The notes under the pieces are model-generated. The model was not told the DNA's origin and made no database searches. It saw nothing but the letters and a program-made list of their open reading frames with translations. From positions 20,802,931-20,866,930 of the forward strand of contig NC_043754.1 in NCBI RefSeq assembly GCF_902148845.1: a DNA stretch of 64,000 nt, read 5' to 3'. Of this stretch, positions 43,658 to 55,404 are shown piece after piece; the first letter of the stretch is position 1, and every line of letters begins with the position of its first letter. The DNA comes from Salarias fasciatus. Its lineage: Eukaryota > Chordata > Actinopteri > Blenniiformes > Blenniidae. Made by a program: the position numbers and the translations under genes.

Positions 43658-46600
43658 TCACACCTTGGTGCTGGGAAGGTTCTCTTCTATTTCATAAGTT
43701 CCCTCCTCACACACCTCCCCTTCTGAAGGGAGCGAGTCGTCCGATCTACGGAAACCTGTAAAGGTGGGGCTGATGGGAAACCATTTAAGCCAGGAGGTCC
43801 TTCGGATCACACCCATGCCAATAGGAAAGTCATAGGAGGAAGGAGAGGAGGAGGAGGATGAGGAAGCAGAGGATGCAGAGCTCCAATCAATCAGGCCTCG
43901 CTCCCGTCTTGTGCCTGGTATGGTGTTATCGAGGCAAAAAGCCAGAAAACCTCCAACAAACATTTCAGTGGACAGAAGAACCGTCAGGATCTGATCCAAC
44001 TCTGCCACTCCTGCAAGAAACAGCACAGACTAGTAGGATAAACCAACAATCCCCAATGTTTTTCTTTTAAGACAGAAAAGTTATACCCATTAAAATCCAG
44101 AGAGCTTTGTGACCCGCCATGAATCTTTGATCTGCATCAGTCAGATCTGCCACATCGATCACTCTCAGGCCTCAAGCTGTCAGTTCTGTTTAGCTCTATG
44201 TCTGACAGCTGCACTTTATTCACAAGTGGACTCACCTGTCTTTATGGAGCCAGGGTGTGTGTCCAGGAACGTCGGCAATGTCAGACCAAAGAACATCGAG
44301 AAGCCAAGAACGAAAAGATTTCTGGAAGAGTTCAAATCAACCAACTGCAGGTTGGACAGACCCACAGCAGTGATCATACCTGAGAGAGAGCAGCACATCT
44401 GGATCAGTGTGACTTCATCGGCACACCTGCATCGGTGTGATTTCACCAGGACGCCGTATACTCACCAAACAGAGTGCAGAACATCCCTCCCAGGATGGGG
44501 TCTGGGATTGATGCAAACAGAGCTGTGAACTTCCCGATGGATCCTAATAGGAACATGATGGCGGCTCCGTACTGCACCACCCGCCTGCTGCCCACCTGAA
44601 CAATGGTTCCACAAATCAAACACATCTGAGAGGCTGCAGGTCCCAGCTGTTTACAGGAGAACCGACTGAACCACCAGAGAACAAAACATAAAACACCACC
44701 TCAACATCCATTCTCAGTTCTAGAAAGGTTGGAGCGTGAGAAATAACTTCTGTTGTTGCTGCAGTCTCCAGCACTTGTAAAGAAACCTTATTAACTGACC
44801 TCATGAGCCATCACATTTCTGCTGTTACCTTGGTAATGCCCAGGACTCCAATATTTGGACTGGAGGAAGTGGAGCCATTCCCTGTCCCTAAAAGACCGGC
44901 TATGATGCAGCAGACACCCTCTGTGAATATCCCCCTGAAACACCCAAACAGATAAATAAACAAAGAGCCGTGGGGCAGAACAGCGCTCCGAGCGTCCTGC
45001 TCTCACCTGTTGATGGCGTGGACTGGTGGTGGCGAGGCTCCAGAGAGACGAGCACAGGCATAATAATCTCCAATCGACTCCACGATGCCAGCGAGCGTGG
45101 CGCTCAGCATCCCCATCACCCCGGCAACCGTCACCACCGGCAACCCCCACTGACCTGTCAGGGAGCCGGGACACGGAGGCTTCATCATCATCATCATTCA
45201 TCATCACAGTGGCGAGTCAGTGTCAGTGTCTTACAGGGGTAGGGAACCCTGAACCAGGGCGCTGAGGTGATGATATCTCCGCGGGCGTCCGTGCGCCCTT
45301 TGTGTCCATATCGGTGGGGGTCACTGGGCAGCATGTCAGTCAGAGTGAGGATGTAAGAAACCAGCCAGACCAGCATGATGGCGAGGATGATCTGTCGGGA
45401 CGTTTCAGACATCAGATACAGACGTCACGCTCTAACGCCATCTCTGTGTGTTCACACCTACTGGAAACATCTTGAAGACTTGGACCCTGGTGAACGTCAG
45501 GCCTTTTCCCCTGCTGTAGAACGGAATTCGAAGGGATGTTGTCCTCAAATACTGAGCAAACAACACAATCAGCAGAATACACCTGTGGGCATGAGAGAGG
45601 ACAGCTCCATTTGGATGTGTTTTGGTTCAAGTTGATTCAATTTTCAGGTATCTTATGTGAAGCCGAGTGAGATCAGGTGACTTCATGTGTGTCCAGTGTT
45701 TTCAGGGGGCCTCACAGTGCTGACAGACCCCAGTGGGACCCGGCTCTCTCTCCAGCAGTGGTGAACACAGACAGTCCGATCAGCGAGACGGTCGGGGTGA
45801 TGGTCAGCGGACCGATGTACTCCAGCAGCAGGCCCGGTAATCCACACACACCGATGACGACCTCCACCACGCTGGACACCAGGATAGCTCCCTGTATCTG
45901 AACAGACAGACAAGCAAGCAAGCAAACAAAAGTAAACACTCAGAGGAGATAATACATGACATGGACACTGCCACACTCTCTCTCACACACATACCTCCCT
46001 CATGCGAGGCTGCCAGATGTGCGCCGTGTTCAGCGGAACACTCCAGTTGCCATAAATCTCAGCTGACACACAAACAAAACAACATGATTTTCATGGCTTG
46101 TTCATGTGAACAAATACGAAAGCTCTCTGTCTCTCTCTCACCATCAGGGGGACATTTCCATCGATCCAGACTGAGAATCGCCTGAGCAGGAATCAAAAAA
46201 GCAAATGCGCTTGCCTGAAAGAGAGGAAGCCTGAACACAGAGACACATGTCAGCCTCATCCTCGAGCCTCACCCCTCTGCTCACCCTCCAGCCTCACCTG
46301 ACTCCCACGGTGGTCTGGATGAGAGTGGTCAGACCCACGGTGGTGAAGATGGTCCCTATGAGCTGGCTGACTGTGGTTTGGTCTCGGCCAACGCACATGG
46401 CCTCGGCCAGAAGAAAAGGTACGGCCACAGTGCCGCTGAAACACGTCAGGTAATGCTGTGAACGGACAGGAGACATCCTAATAATTCAAGTTTATGAAAC
46501 AGCAATCCATTGTGATTTTGTATGATCAAAGTTTTTACCTGTAGTCCCAGCAGGATACATAGGTACCAAGGAGGCACATCTTCGATGGTATAAATCATGT

Positions 46601-47133
46601 CTGATCCTGCCACCTGCCCTTCGGTTGGCTGGTCATTTTGTCTGTCTTCTCCCATTGGAATGTTCCTCTTGTCATTCATGGCATATGGCTGCTCTGGCGG
46701 GTAACTCTGCCTCTGATTGGAAAGGACATGTCTCTTCATCATGCTAAATGTCTTTAAAGATCTGGCTCTTGTGCTTAAACAGATAGGTGAACGGTGTACA
46801 GAGTACAAAGAAATAATACACCTGTATATATATAATATACCTGTGGATATAACCATCAACAACTCTCATTCAAAAATTCTTAGAATAGGGGAAAAAAAAT
46901 CTCTGTACACTAGACACATGGCTGAAAAAGGCAGAAACCATTAAGTAAAACCACCACCTTCAGAAACCACTAGTCTGAACATTTATAAAACCATTGTTTA
47001 ATATCACTCATTAAAAAAAAATGCCTATAAACACTCCTGAAAACTTGTCTTGAACACAGAGTTTTGTGTAACAATCTAATTGCAGAGACAGAAAACAACA
47101 AACAAGCAGTTTTACCTGAAGCGTGTCCTCCAT
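43658..47133 (-). CDS. slc23a1: Solute carrier 23 member 1, sodium-dependent ascorbate transporter
   Basis: Thirteen coding exons read in frame to 615 residues: 47116-47133, 46539-46712, 46298-46455, 46142-46230, 45995-46062, 45716-45897, 45462-45582, 45235-45391, 45007-45154, 44829-44934, 44466-44595, 44236-44379, 43658-44010. The protein follows human SVCT1 closely: [21 protein letters not shown] early, the NAT signature [34 protein letters not shown], and a tail with [18 protein letters not shown] and a final STKV. The QH of the GLQH motif spans the exon 2/3 junction. It couples sodium to L-ascorbate uptake across the apical plasma membrane of epithelia (family knowledge). The N-terminal 60 residues and a Ser-rich stretch before SYDFPIG are variable. 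Closest alternative is slc23a2, but the C-terminus favours slc23a1. Confidence 0.93.
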
Positions 47134-49438
47134 TCTACCGGCTGCAGTCACACTGCTGTGGTCGATCGAGTACAAAGAAAAATACAGCCGGGGCCGGACA
47201 GAGAAAGAGCGGCCCGGGTTGAAGTCCAGAGGAATAACTAAGCTTAACCTTCATTAAAGTGTGCTAGGTCAATTTGTTTTTACAATAGGTCAACCAACGC
47301 CGGTAATATTGCACTTCTGCTGGGCTAATTATTGTACACTGGAGTTCAGAGATCTGATGGGCCTCAGATAAAAACAGTTTAGAGCAGCTCCATAAAGTAG
47401 GTCAGGCCTCATATACTGGGTGCCGTCAGTAAAAGGACACGATAGCACGTGACTCACCTGTCCAGGTGTGTCTCGCTGGCTCAGCGGATATTAATCGGTG
47501 ACCTCAGGAACACAAACTAGCCCCCCACTGATCACCCGTTAATGGACACACGTTCCAGTGGCCACGGATACGTCACCCTGTTTATTGATTTTGTGACGAC
47601 TGTCAGGACTGAATGATCACCACGAACTGGTTCACACATGCAGCCTTTTTTTATTGCATCATTTTCATCATCATAATACAGTCAGAATGTTCAACGTTCA
47701 AAGACATTAAAACACCTGTGGAAAACAGTCACAACCACCTCAGACCCGATCAAACAAGTTCCGGTCAGTTCAGACCAAATCAAACCGCTTCGGATCAGTT
47801 CTGACCAAATTAAACCAGTTTGGGTCAATTCAGACCAAATCAAACCGCTTTGGATCAGTTTTAGACCAGGTCAAACCGGTTTGGACCAGGTCAGACCAGT
47901 TGAGAACAAATCAAACTGATTCGGAACTGTTCAGAATGGATTAAACTGGTACGGACCTGTTCAGACCAAATCAAACCGGTTTGGATCAGTTCAGACTGGA
48001 TTAAACGGATCCAGGTCAGTTCAGAACAGATCAATTGAGAAGATTAAACAGCTAGAGATCAATTGCGAATAGATCAAACCAGTTGAGACTGTTTTCAGGC
48101 ATAGATAGAAAAAGGCTTCAGTTGCAGATGATTTATTGATCTATTTCATTGTGAATTCCATTAACTTGGGAAACAAAACAGTGATTAAAGTTGGACGTCT
48201 TTATTCATATTTTTAAGTCCCATGTGTCCCATAAATGCTTCTTTTCTCTGATGATCTCAATATCTCACAACACGTAAATATATCCTCAGTTAATCTAAAC
48301 TGCTCCACCAATCAAAAGGCCTCGGGCCTGCACACCTGATCACATGATTCCAGTGTTTACTGTGTGAGCATCCACCCGGCCAGAGGGTAAAAAGCTCGAC
48401 CAATCAGGATGAGCAACAGTCACAATCAGCCCACCGGAACTCAGGGCCCTTGTGCATGTTTCCGGTTCTCCACCTGAGCGATGACAAACCAGCTGATTGA
48501 TCTGGCAGTTCCCGCTTGTTGTGCTAAGCTAGGCTGATACGTTTGCCGATGAGATAGCGGGGAGCTTCATCTGTGATTGATAGTCTGAAGAGAGCTCCGG
48601 ATGCTGCTCGGTTCCACAGTCAAAGTCGATGATTGGAGGACCCTGAAAAAAGGTGCGATGCCACTGATTTGAACTTGGCATCTATTGAAGCAACATGCCC
48701 AATACATTTTACTCTTCTTATAAATATATACTCTTAATTTAAATAATTGATTATGTCTATGCGACCCCATCCAGTTGCTCTGACCCCGCCCACAGCCTAT
48801 TGGCCAATCCCTGCGCAGGATTCTGTCAGCAACTCTTCAACGTGGCGCTGCAGAGAGAGAGAAAATGTAGGATTCATGATTCAAGCAAACACTTACAGTA
48901 ATTCTTATTAACCTTCATAGTCACTCACTCAAACTAATATTAAATAATTTGCCAACAGAAATAAACTGATGGAGGTCACAGGAAATAAATAATCCCATCT
49001 ATTCAATGTGAGATGTTTCAGGTCAGCATCGGTTACTGACAACTACAGGAAAATCAGTCACATAATGATCTAGACGGACCGAACCCAGCAGAGAAGAGGA
49101 AGGCATGCTCTGCAGAGCGGAATCTCATCAGGATCCTGCTGGATTTTTACATGAAATCAGCTGAGTCACAGTTTTGGACACAGATACAGCCAGGTCACAG
49201 CTTCAGATGCGGAATGAGCCGAATCATATTTCTGGATGCGGAATCGGCTGAGACACAGTTTTGGATGTGTGATCAGATGATTTGTTAGTGAAATCAACTT
49301 CTGGAGACTTGTTTACCAAACATCTGTTTGCAGGTGAGAAGATCTGAGGCCTGCAGCGGCAGAGTCCAACATGAGACCACGAGAGGAAGAGAGACAGTTC
49401 AAATGACGAGGACGAGGACTCAGAGAGAAGTTTGAGAG
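47134..49438. other. Intergenic region between slc23a1 and pwwp2a
   Basis: No gene is visible. It includes the slc23a1 promoter side (47134-47600) with no motif I would insist on, a degenerate tandem repeat (47735-48090), and unremarkable DNA up to the pwwp2a 3' end. Confidence 0.5.
47735..48090. repeat. Degenerate minisatellite, unit about 35 bp
   Basis: About ten imperfect units of the type CAGACCAAATCAAACCGGTT, then TGGATCAGTT. Units differ by several bases and by small length changes, so it is old. Confidence 0.75.
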
Positions 49439-49444
49439 TTTATT
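49439..49444 (-). terminator. Candidate poly(A) signal of pwwp2a
   Basis: AATAAA on the minus strand about 960 bp past the stop codon. The 3' UTR in between (49445-50402) has an (A)19-type run at 49781-49799 and a (CAT)n near 49548-49565. Confidence 0.4.
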
Positions 49445-50402
49445 CAGAGATTTCAAACAGGAGAAAAACATGTACATAGCTCGACTGGAGGTCAGAATCT
49501 CTGATCTGCAAACAGACGGTAAAAAGAGACTCCAGCTTCATCGTCATCATCATCATCATCATCATGAGAGGGCACGGCAGCTGTCTGTCTAACAGTCAGT
49601 GTGTCCTACCTGTCCTCCCTGTACGCCTGAGGGTGAACTCAGGCCCGGGGGTCTCAAACACAGGAAAAACGAGACATCCTCAACACATCTGATTCCTGGG
49701 CTCCTCTCACTCACCTCTGGACCATGTTTGGGACCCCAGGCCTCAGCCTGGACAACAACTTGTGTTCACAGTTTCTTCTTAAAAAAAAAAAAAAAAAAAC
49801 GGAAACAAAACTAAACCAAAAGGTACATCTTTCAGTCAGTGGCCGTTCCTCATCGGCAGGTGACATGTCAGCACGCCACAGCCATCTGGGATCAAAACGC
49901 TCCCTCCAAAGAGCCACACTGAGAACCCGCACCCCAGAGTTTCACTGAAGAACTGCATGAAAAACAGTGACAGGATAAACCAGAGAACAGCCGAGGTGCA
50001 TCACAGGGGCGACGTTTCAACCTGCACCTCAGCGCGACTCGTGGTGAGCGAGACGAGCGGCGCTGAGGTGCGGGTTCAAACAGCTTTCCCAGTGCTGTGA
50101 CAATGATAAGATTTGTTTCTGAGATTCAGGATGCACTTATCTGCCTGATGACAACGGTTCCAAAGACGCCGTTGTCTTTTGGAGAGTTGCCGTGGCGATG
50201 AACTAAAAGCCGTTTCTGACGGACACCTGCTGATGTTGAAGACCTCTGTGATAAAAAAAAAGACCCCTCACCCCAGAGGGATTCCCCACAAGAACTGAAA
50301 AACGAGAATTTCTGCACAACTGTGTCAGTCTGAGGGCATAGCTCCTCCCACCTCCTGGCAGGGGCGGGGCATGTGTGAGGGGCGGGGCCGCAGAAGCCGA
50401 TG

Positions 50403-52334
50403 CTACGTCTCGAACTGCGTGAGCAGTGCTCGGACTTCGGGCGTCAGCTGCTTGGCAGCACTGGCGGCCTCGGCGATGGCGCGGCGGTACGGCCCCTTCC
50501 TCTTGCGGTCGAAGCGTGACTGGAAGGTCTCGAGAAACGGTGACAGCTGGGCGAGCGGCAGAAAGGACGTGGTGGGCGAGCCAAACCATGAGACGCGCGC
50601 TTCCTGCCGCACCGCCAGCCCGGTGTCGCCGCGCCGCGCCACCGTGATGCCCAGCACCCGCGCCGGCCACCACGGGAAGCCATAGATCTTTGCCCAGACG
50701 ATGTCGCCGACGCACACGGTGCGGCCGTCGGGCAGTGGACACTTTGACACGGACTTGGAGAAGACGGAGGACGACGACGAAGATGAGGAGGAGGAGGAAG
50801 ACGTGGAAGACTTTCGACGCCTCTTAAGGTCACCTCCCTCCTCCTCTTCCTCGCCGCCAGCCTCAGTCTCCTCGCCGTCCATTTTGGGAGGGGTAGGGTT
50901 AGGCGTGTCTTGAGCAGCAGAGGTGGGGCAATGAGGCACTAGCAAGGAGGGGGGAGGAACTGAGGGGGGAGGGGGGGAGGGGGGCGGCACTCCGGGTGGG
51001 GGATCACAGGTCTCTGTAGAGCTGCACTCTGAGTGAGAGGAGTCCAATGGGGGGGAGGAGGAGGAGGAGGAAGAGGGAGGAGGAGGAGGAGGCAGCGGCG
51101 GCGGTTCCACCTGCCAATCACCCCCTCCTCCTTTCTGAACCACCTCTTCCTCCTCAGGGGGGCGGGCCTTCAGCGTCTCTGTGGCAGCAGTGACTGCACA
51201 GGAGGAGGGGGGCAGTGATGGAGGAGCTGGTGTAGGAGGTGGTGGCGTGGAAGAGATGGGGTCTGATATAAGGGCGGGGCTTAGTGTCGCTTTAGGGGGC
51301 GAGGAGCGAATGGGCTGTTTGGGTGGGGAGGAGGAGGAAGAGGAGGAGGAGGAGGAGGAGCTTGGTGCCTGACTGTCATCGGTACGATACCTTTGAGGTT
51401 TGAGGCGCATTCTGGGTGGGAGCGTGGTGTGGGAGGCGGAGCCAGCAGGGGCGGCGCTGAGGTGCTGCAGACGTCGGGTGAAGTGGACCTTCTGGTTGTG
51501 GTTCTGCAGAGCGGCTGCCCGAGTCACAGCCTTGGTGCGGTCCTGGTTCTGACTCTTGTTCTGGTTTTGATTCTGGTCTTTGGGCTGGCGATGCGGCTGC
51601 GGCTGAGAGCTCCTCGTCAGCTTCTTGAGAGCCTGCCGCGCCTTGGAGCGGTCCACCGCAGAACCTTTGGTCAGAACCTTCTTCGAATTCAGCCCAAGGC
51701 GCATGCGGCTGGATGAGGCGGCGGCCGTGGACGGGGCCACGTCCCTCAGGATGCGACGGGAGGAAGATGATGACGATGAAGACGACACTCGCATCCCTGA
51801 TGATGAGCGGCGGTCTGTGGCGGTACGTCCGACCCTGTCGTCACTCCTCAGGCGTTTAACCTCGGCAGAAATTGGTACGTCCGCTGACTTCCGCCGCCGA
51901 GACGCTTCCTCCCCCCGTAGGTCTACCGGGCCTCGCCGTGCCTCCCTCTGCCCGGCGGGCGCCACCACACCTTTGCATTTATCACAGAGAACCTGGCGGG
52001 GGCGGAGCTTGATGGCGTTCATGATGGAGGTGGGCTCCTCACAGCGATATCGCCGCTTCGGCCGCTTGATCTTGCGCGGAGGCGGCTGAGGTAAGGCCTG
52101 GTTGTAGGTGTCCCTGATGAACAGAGGGGGTGGGTACGCCGCCCCCTCCTGAAACAGAGGCGGCGGCTTGGAGGTCCAGGGATGAGGGGGGGGCAGGGGC
52201 GTGGCTGAGACCTCCTCTACCTCCTGTTTGGTGGACGGGTCGTCGTTGGTCACCAGCTGCAGAGACACGGCAGGTGGACTCCTGTCGTCCCGTCTGGGAA
52301 ACACTGTGATGGGAATACCGTATGGTCCGAACCT

Positions 52335-52381
<47 letters not shown>

Positions 52382-54455
52382 GAACCTTAGTAAGTCAACC
52401 TCTCGGAGTTGAGGCAGGTGAGGTGAAACTGGCAGGTAAAGAGATCAGAGGCACTGAGTGGGACCAGGTACCACTATAAAGCTGGGTTTTAACATGCTTC
52501 AAAGTTGGCTTATTGTAGACTGAAAGTTGGTTTTAAACTGGCTTGAAAATAGATGTGAGCACCTCTTGTGGGCAGTAACGCGACTGTAATCTGATTACTT
52601 TTTTCAAGTAACATAATGCAGGGGATCCCAGTCGCTTGTTACTTTCCTGAAAGCAGGCTGCTTTGCTAAACTGCGATATTGTTCTGTTTCATGACAATTA
52701 TGTATGAATTGCGTGATGAGTACTGATGAACAGACACTGGAGCAGGAGAGCAGGACCAGTTTCATTACTTTGAGTCTGACTCAGTAAAAAGTGAAAAAGA
52801 CATTGGCATTCGCCGTACGCTCTGCATGGGAAGAAAGATTTTATCTACAGTGAAATTTCCCACCTCAGACCTGAGCAAGGAATAAACTCAGTGAGGAAGC
52901 CCATACAGAACCCCTTCTGGGGAGCCTTCAGCTGATGAACAGATGAAATCACACTGCAGAGCAGCAGGACTGAGCTGAAGAAGACCGTCTCTGTCTACAT
53001 TGTTGAGGACATGTTTCCCATTTCCACTTATTTTATTTTTCTATTTCACTGTGTGGGTGCCGGACAGATTCACTCAATTTTTATTATTATGTTTTTACAT
53101 TTTATTTTGTGTAATAGAATTCAAAAGAATTGTATCTTACATGCTTGAGTATGCTGAAATATAATTTTATTTTATCAAAATATGGTGGATGCAATGTGCA
53201 TGAAGTTAAAATAAATGTAAACTAATAAAAAGTTTAAAAATGACCCTTTCATTTGATTCAGTTTTATATGATGAAATAAGCAGAAAGAATAAAATTAGGA
53301 TGAAAGCTGTTTTGCTTAATAATGCATTCCGGTTGTGCATCAAGTTATTGAAAAGTAAGTAAAGGATTATTAATCAATAATTAATTACGATTTACATATA
53401 ACTTTACCAACACAGGTAAACACACTTTGGAGGAATGCAGTTCTTCTGTTATATTCTCAGATTATTGTGGGTTACTCTGAGAAGGCACGAGGACCCGGAA
53501 GGACCGGTTCCCAGGAGGACTTCCTCTGGCCTCTGTGCAGCTCTAATCTCCACACCGACTGGTCAGCTGTTAAACGTGTGATCGGAGTGGAGCTGTACCT
53601 TCTGGACACATCCATCAGGACCCCGGAGAAGACCCGGTCCCCGAGCCGGAACGACACCACCAGCGCGTCATCGATGACGTGGTCCAGGGAGACCCGGACC
53701 TCGGAGCCGGGGCTCAGGTCCTGCAGCGGCGACTCAGGATCCGGCCCTAAGGCGGAGGCCTCCCCGGCCGCCTCCAGCACCTGCCGCTTCTTCGGGGACC
53801 GGCTGGCCGGGGATGCCGGTTCCGAGGCTCCCGCCGAATTCTGTCCGTAGCCCTGGTCCGGGTCCGGTCCGTCCGGGACCGACAGCCGGTCCGCAGGGTC
53901 GTCCGACGCGACGTCCTCCGCGTGCCGTAACTCTGCCTGCACCCGGGCCGTGTAGCCCCGGTCCCGGTCCGTGGTGACATTGGTGGTGGGCTCCGCCGGT
54001 TCGTCCAGAGACAGGCCGGCTTCGGTAACGGGCGGCGGCGCCGGGAAGGAGTGCAGGAAGACGGCGGAGGGCTGCGGGTCCGGCGGGATGCTGCGGTACG
54101 CCTCCTGCACGGACACGTTTCCGCCGCCCTCCGGGTCGCCCAGCATCCCGGGGGAGAACCGATCCACGGACCGGTCTATCGACAGGACGCTCACCGGGTC
54201 GTCGCTAGCGGGGCTCTCCGGTGGTGCTTTTCCCGCCGCGGGCTCCAGCTCCGGCCCGACATGGCGGGCCTCCTCGTCCCTTCCACCCTCCTGCTCTGCG
54301 ACCGGGCCGGATTCCCACCGATCATCCGGCGTCGGTGCGACTCCCGGTAGTCCCGTGCAGTCCGACCCGGACCCTACCGGACCTTCATCGTCTGTCGCCG
54401 CTGTTGTTGTTGTCGGAACCGTCGCAGCTCCTGGCTCTGCAGCCACGGCCGCCAT
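50403..54455 (-). CDS. pwwp2a: PWWP domain-containing protein 2A
   Basis: Two coding exons, 53599-54455 and 50403-52332, give 928 residues against about 755 in human. The start MAAVAAE, the segment GSEVRVSLDHVIDDALVVSF with FSGVLMDVSRR, the FGPYGIPITVFPRR right after the junction, RDTYNQALPQPPPRKIKRPK, EEPTSIMNAIKLRPRQVLCDKCK (a Cys-pair likely binding metal) and the final ALLTQFET match PWWP2A. The C-terminal PWWP domain runs from GDIVWAKIYGFPWWPARVLG through VSWFGSPTTSF. PWWP2A binds H2A.Z nucleosomes and methylated H3K36 and recruits deacetylase complexes in the nucleus (family knowledge). The extra length is low complexity: Ser runs, Pro-rich tracts and acidic stretches between the Cys motif and PWWP. 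The exon 1 region is a strong CpG island. Confidence 0.93.
52336..52379. repeat. (CA)n microsatellite forming the pwwp2a intron 3' end
   Basis: About 21 CA units on the plus strand, read as (TG)n before the acceptor ACAG on the gene strand. It begins one base from the splice site, so it takes the place of the usual polypyrimidine tract. Confidence 0.9.
52383..53598 (-). other. Intron of pwwp2a
   Basis: The single coding intron (about 1.27 kb, 52333-53598). A short stretch near 52575-52625 (AACGCGACTGTAATCTGATT) looks like a fragment of the GTAACG-type hAT family seen at 40.1 kb. The rest is AT-rich and not recognised. Confidence 0.55.
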
Positions 54456-54771
54456 TTTCTTCCGCTGTGCTGCCCAGCATCACTTTGTCCCGCCCCCAAC
54501 CAGACGGCCAACTGCGCACCGCACTGCCATTGGCCAAATGCCCTGTCAATCAAAAGAAACGCTGCAGAGCGCGCTCTGTGATTGGCTGCTTTTATCAGGA
54601 GGAATTACTTTATCCAAATGGCCACCAGAGGGCGTGCGACAAGACACAAAAACATTACCAGGAAAGATCAACGCACAGCTGATCAGCGACCAATCAAAAC
54701 AAAGCTGATCAATGACCAATTAAAACAGAGTTTATCAACGACCAATCAACACACAGCTGGTCAGCGACCAG
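54456..54771. promoter_or_regulatory. pwwp2a promoter region with tandem CCAAT repeats
   Basis: Upstream of the start codon the DNA stays CpG-rich to about 54540. At 54665-54771 a 26 bp unit is repeated about four times; three units each contain GACCAAT (CCAAT boxes, NF-Y type) together with CTGATCA-like strings. This lies 210-315 bp upstream of the start codon. Regulatory activity is inferred. Confidence 0.5.
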
Positions 54772-54890
54772 TGTTGGAAAAGTTACCTTTAAAAAGTAAT
54801 TATTTATAGTTACTAGTTACTTCTTCAAAAAACTGAGATAGCAACCGAGTTACAATAAAAACTAAGTAATTACTAGGCAAAGCAATTATG
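54769..54890. mobile_element. hAT-type repeat end fragment
   Basis: CAGTGTTGGAAAAGTTACC followed by AGTAATTATTTATAGTTACT is the tip sequence of a common fish hAT-like family. The second tip was not found, so this is a fragment. Confidence 0.5.
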
Positions 54891-54949
54891 TTTAAAAATG
54901 ATTAAAATGACTTAAAAAGATTTTAGATCCCCTCTTAATTGGACTTTAA

Positions 54950-55404
54950 AGCAACACTAAGGAACTTTCAGTTTTCATTGATTTTGGCGGCGCCAGTGGA
55001 CAAAAGCGGTAGTGTTTTGCCTGAAAGAATACTACAGTTCCCATGAGGACTGGCGCGTGGCGTCGTAAATTGCTGCTCCCGATGGCATGCTGTCGGACTG
55101 AACTCGCCTTCATTTGTTTCCAGTGGCTGTGCGAAGGACGGATAGCGACGAGGTAATGAATCTAATGGTGGCTAAACAATGTTATATCATGATGTGACGC
55201 ATGCCGTAAAGCAGTTCACACATTTGGAGTTTTTTAGTGTGCAGGGTTCCTACCACCCTCCTCACAGCTGTTCAGTCCAGGTGAAAGCAATACTGACACC
55301 CTGAGGCCGTGACAGAGGGGTCATTCAACTAGTTGTAAGTCGAAGTATCATCACAAAAGATATTAAAATGTTTTATTAAGGTTGAAAAGTTCCTTAGTGT
55401 AGGT
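54950..55404. mobile_element. TTAA-flanked MITE 5
   Basis: The 455 bp element has terminal inverted repeats starting AGCAACACTAAGGAACTTTC (one small gap on the right), with TTAA on both sides (54946-54949, 55405-55408). No coding capacity. Confidence 0.82.

Noticed and set aside
50444-50833. Arg/Pro-rich frames overlapping pwwp2a on both strands (also 51181-52089 plus)
   Set aside because: They are other-frame shadows of the GC-rich pwwp2a exons.
53467-54708. Plus-strand frames of 127, 245 and 153 codons
   Set aside because: They are antisense to pwwp2a exon 1 and its CpG island; no family resemblance.
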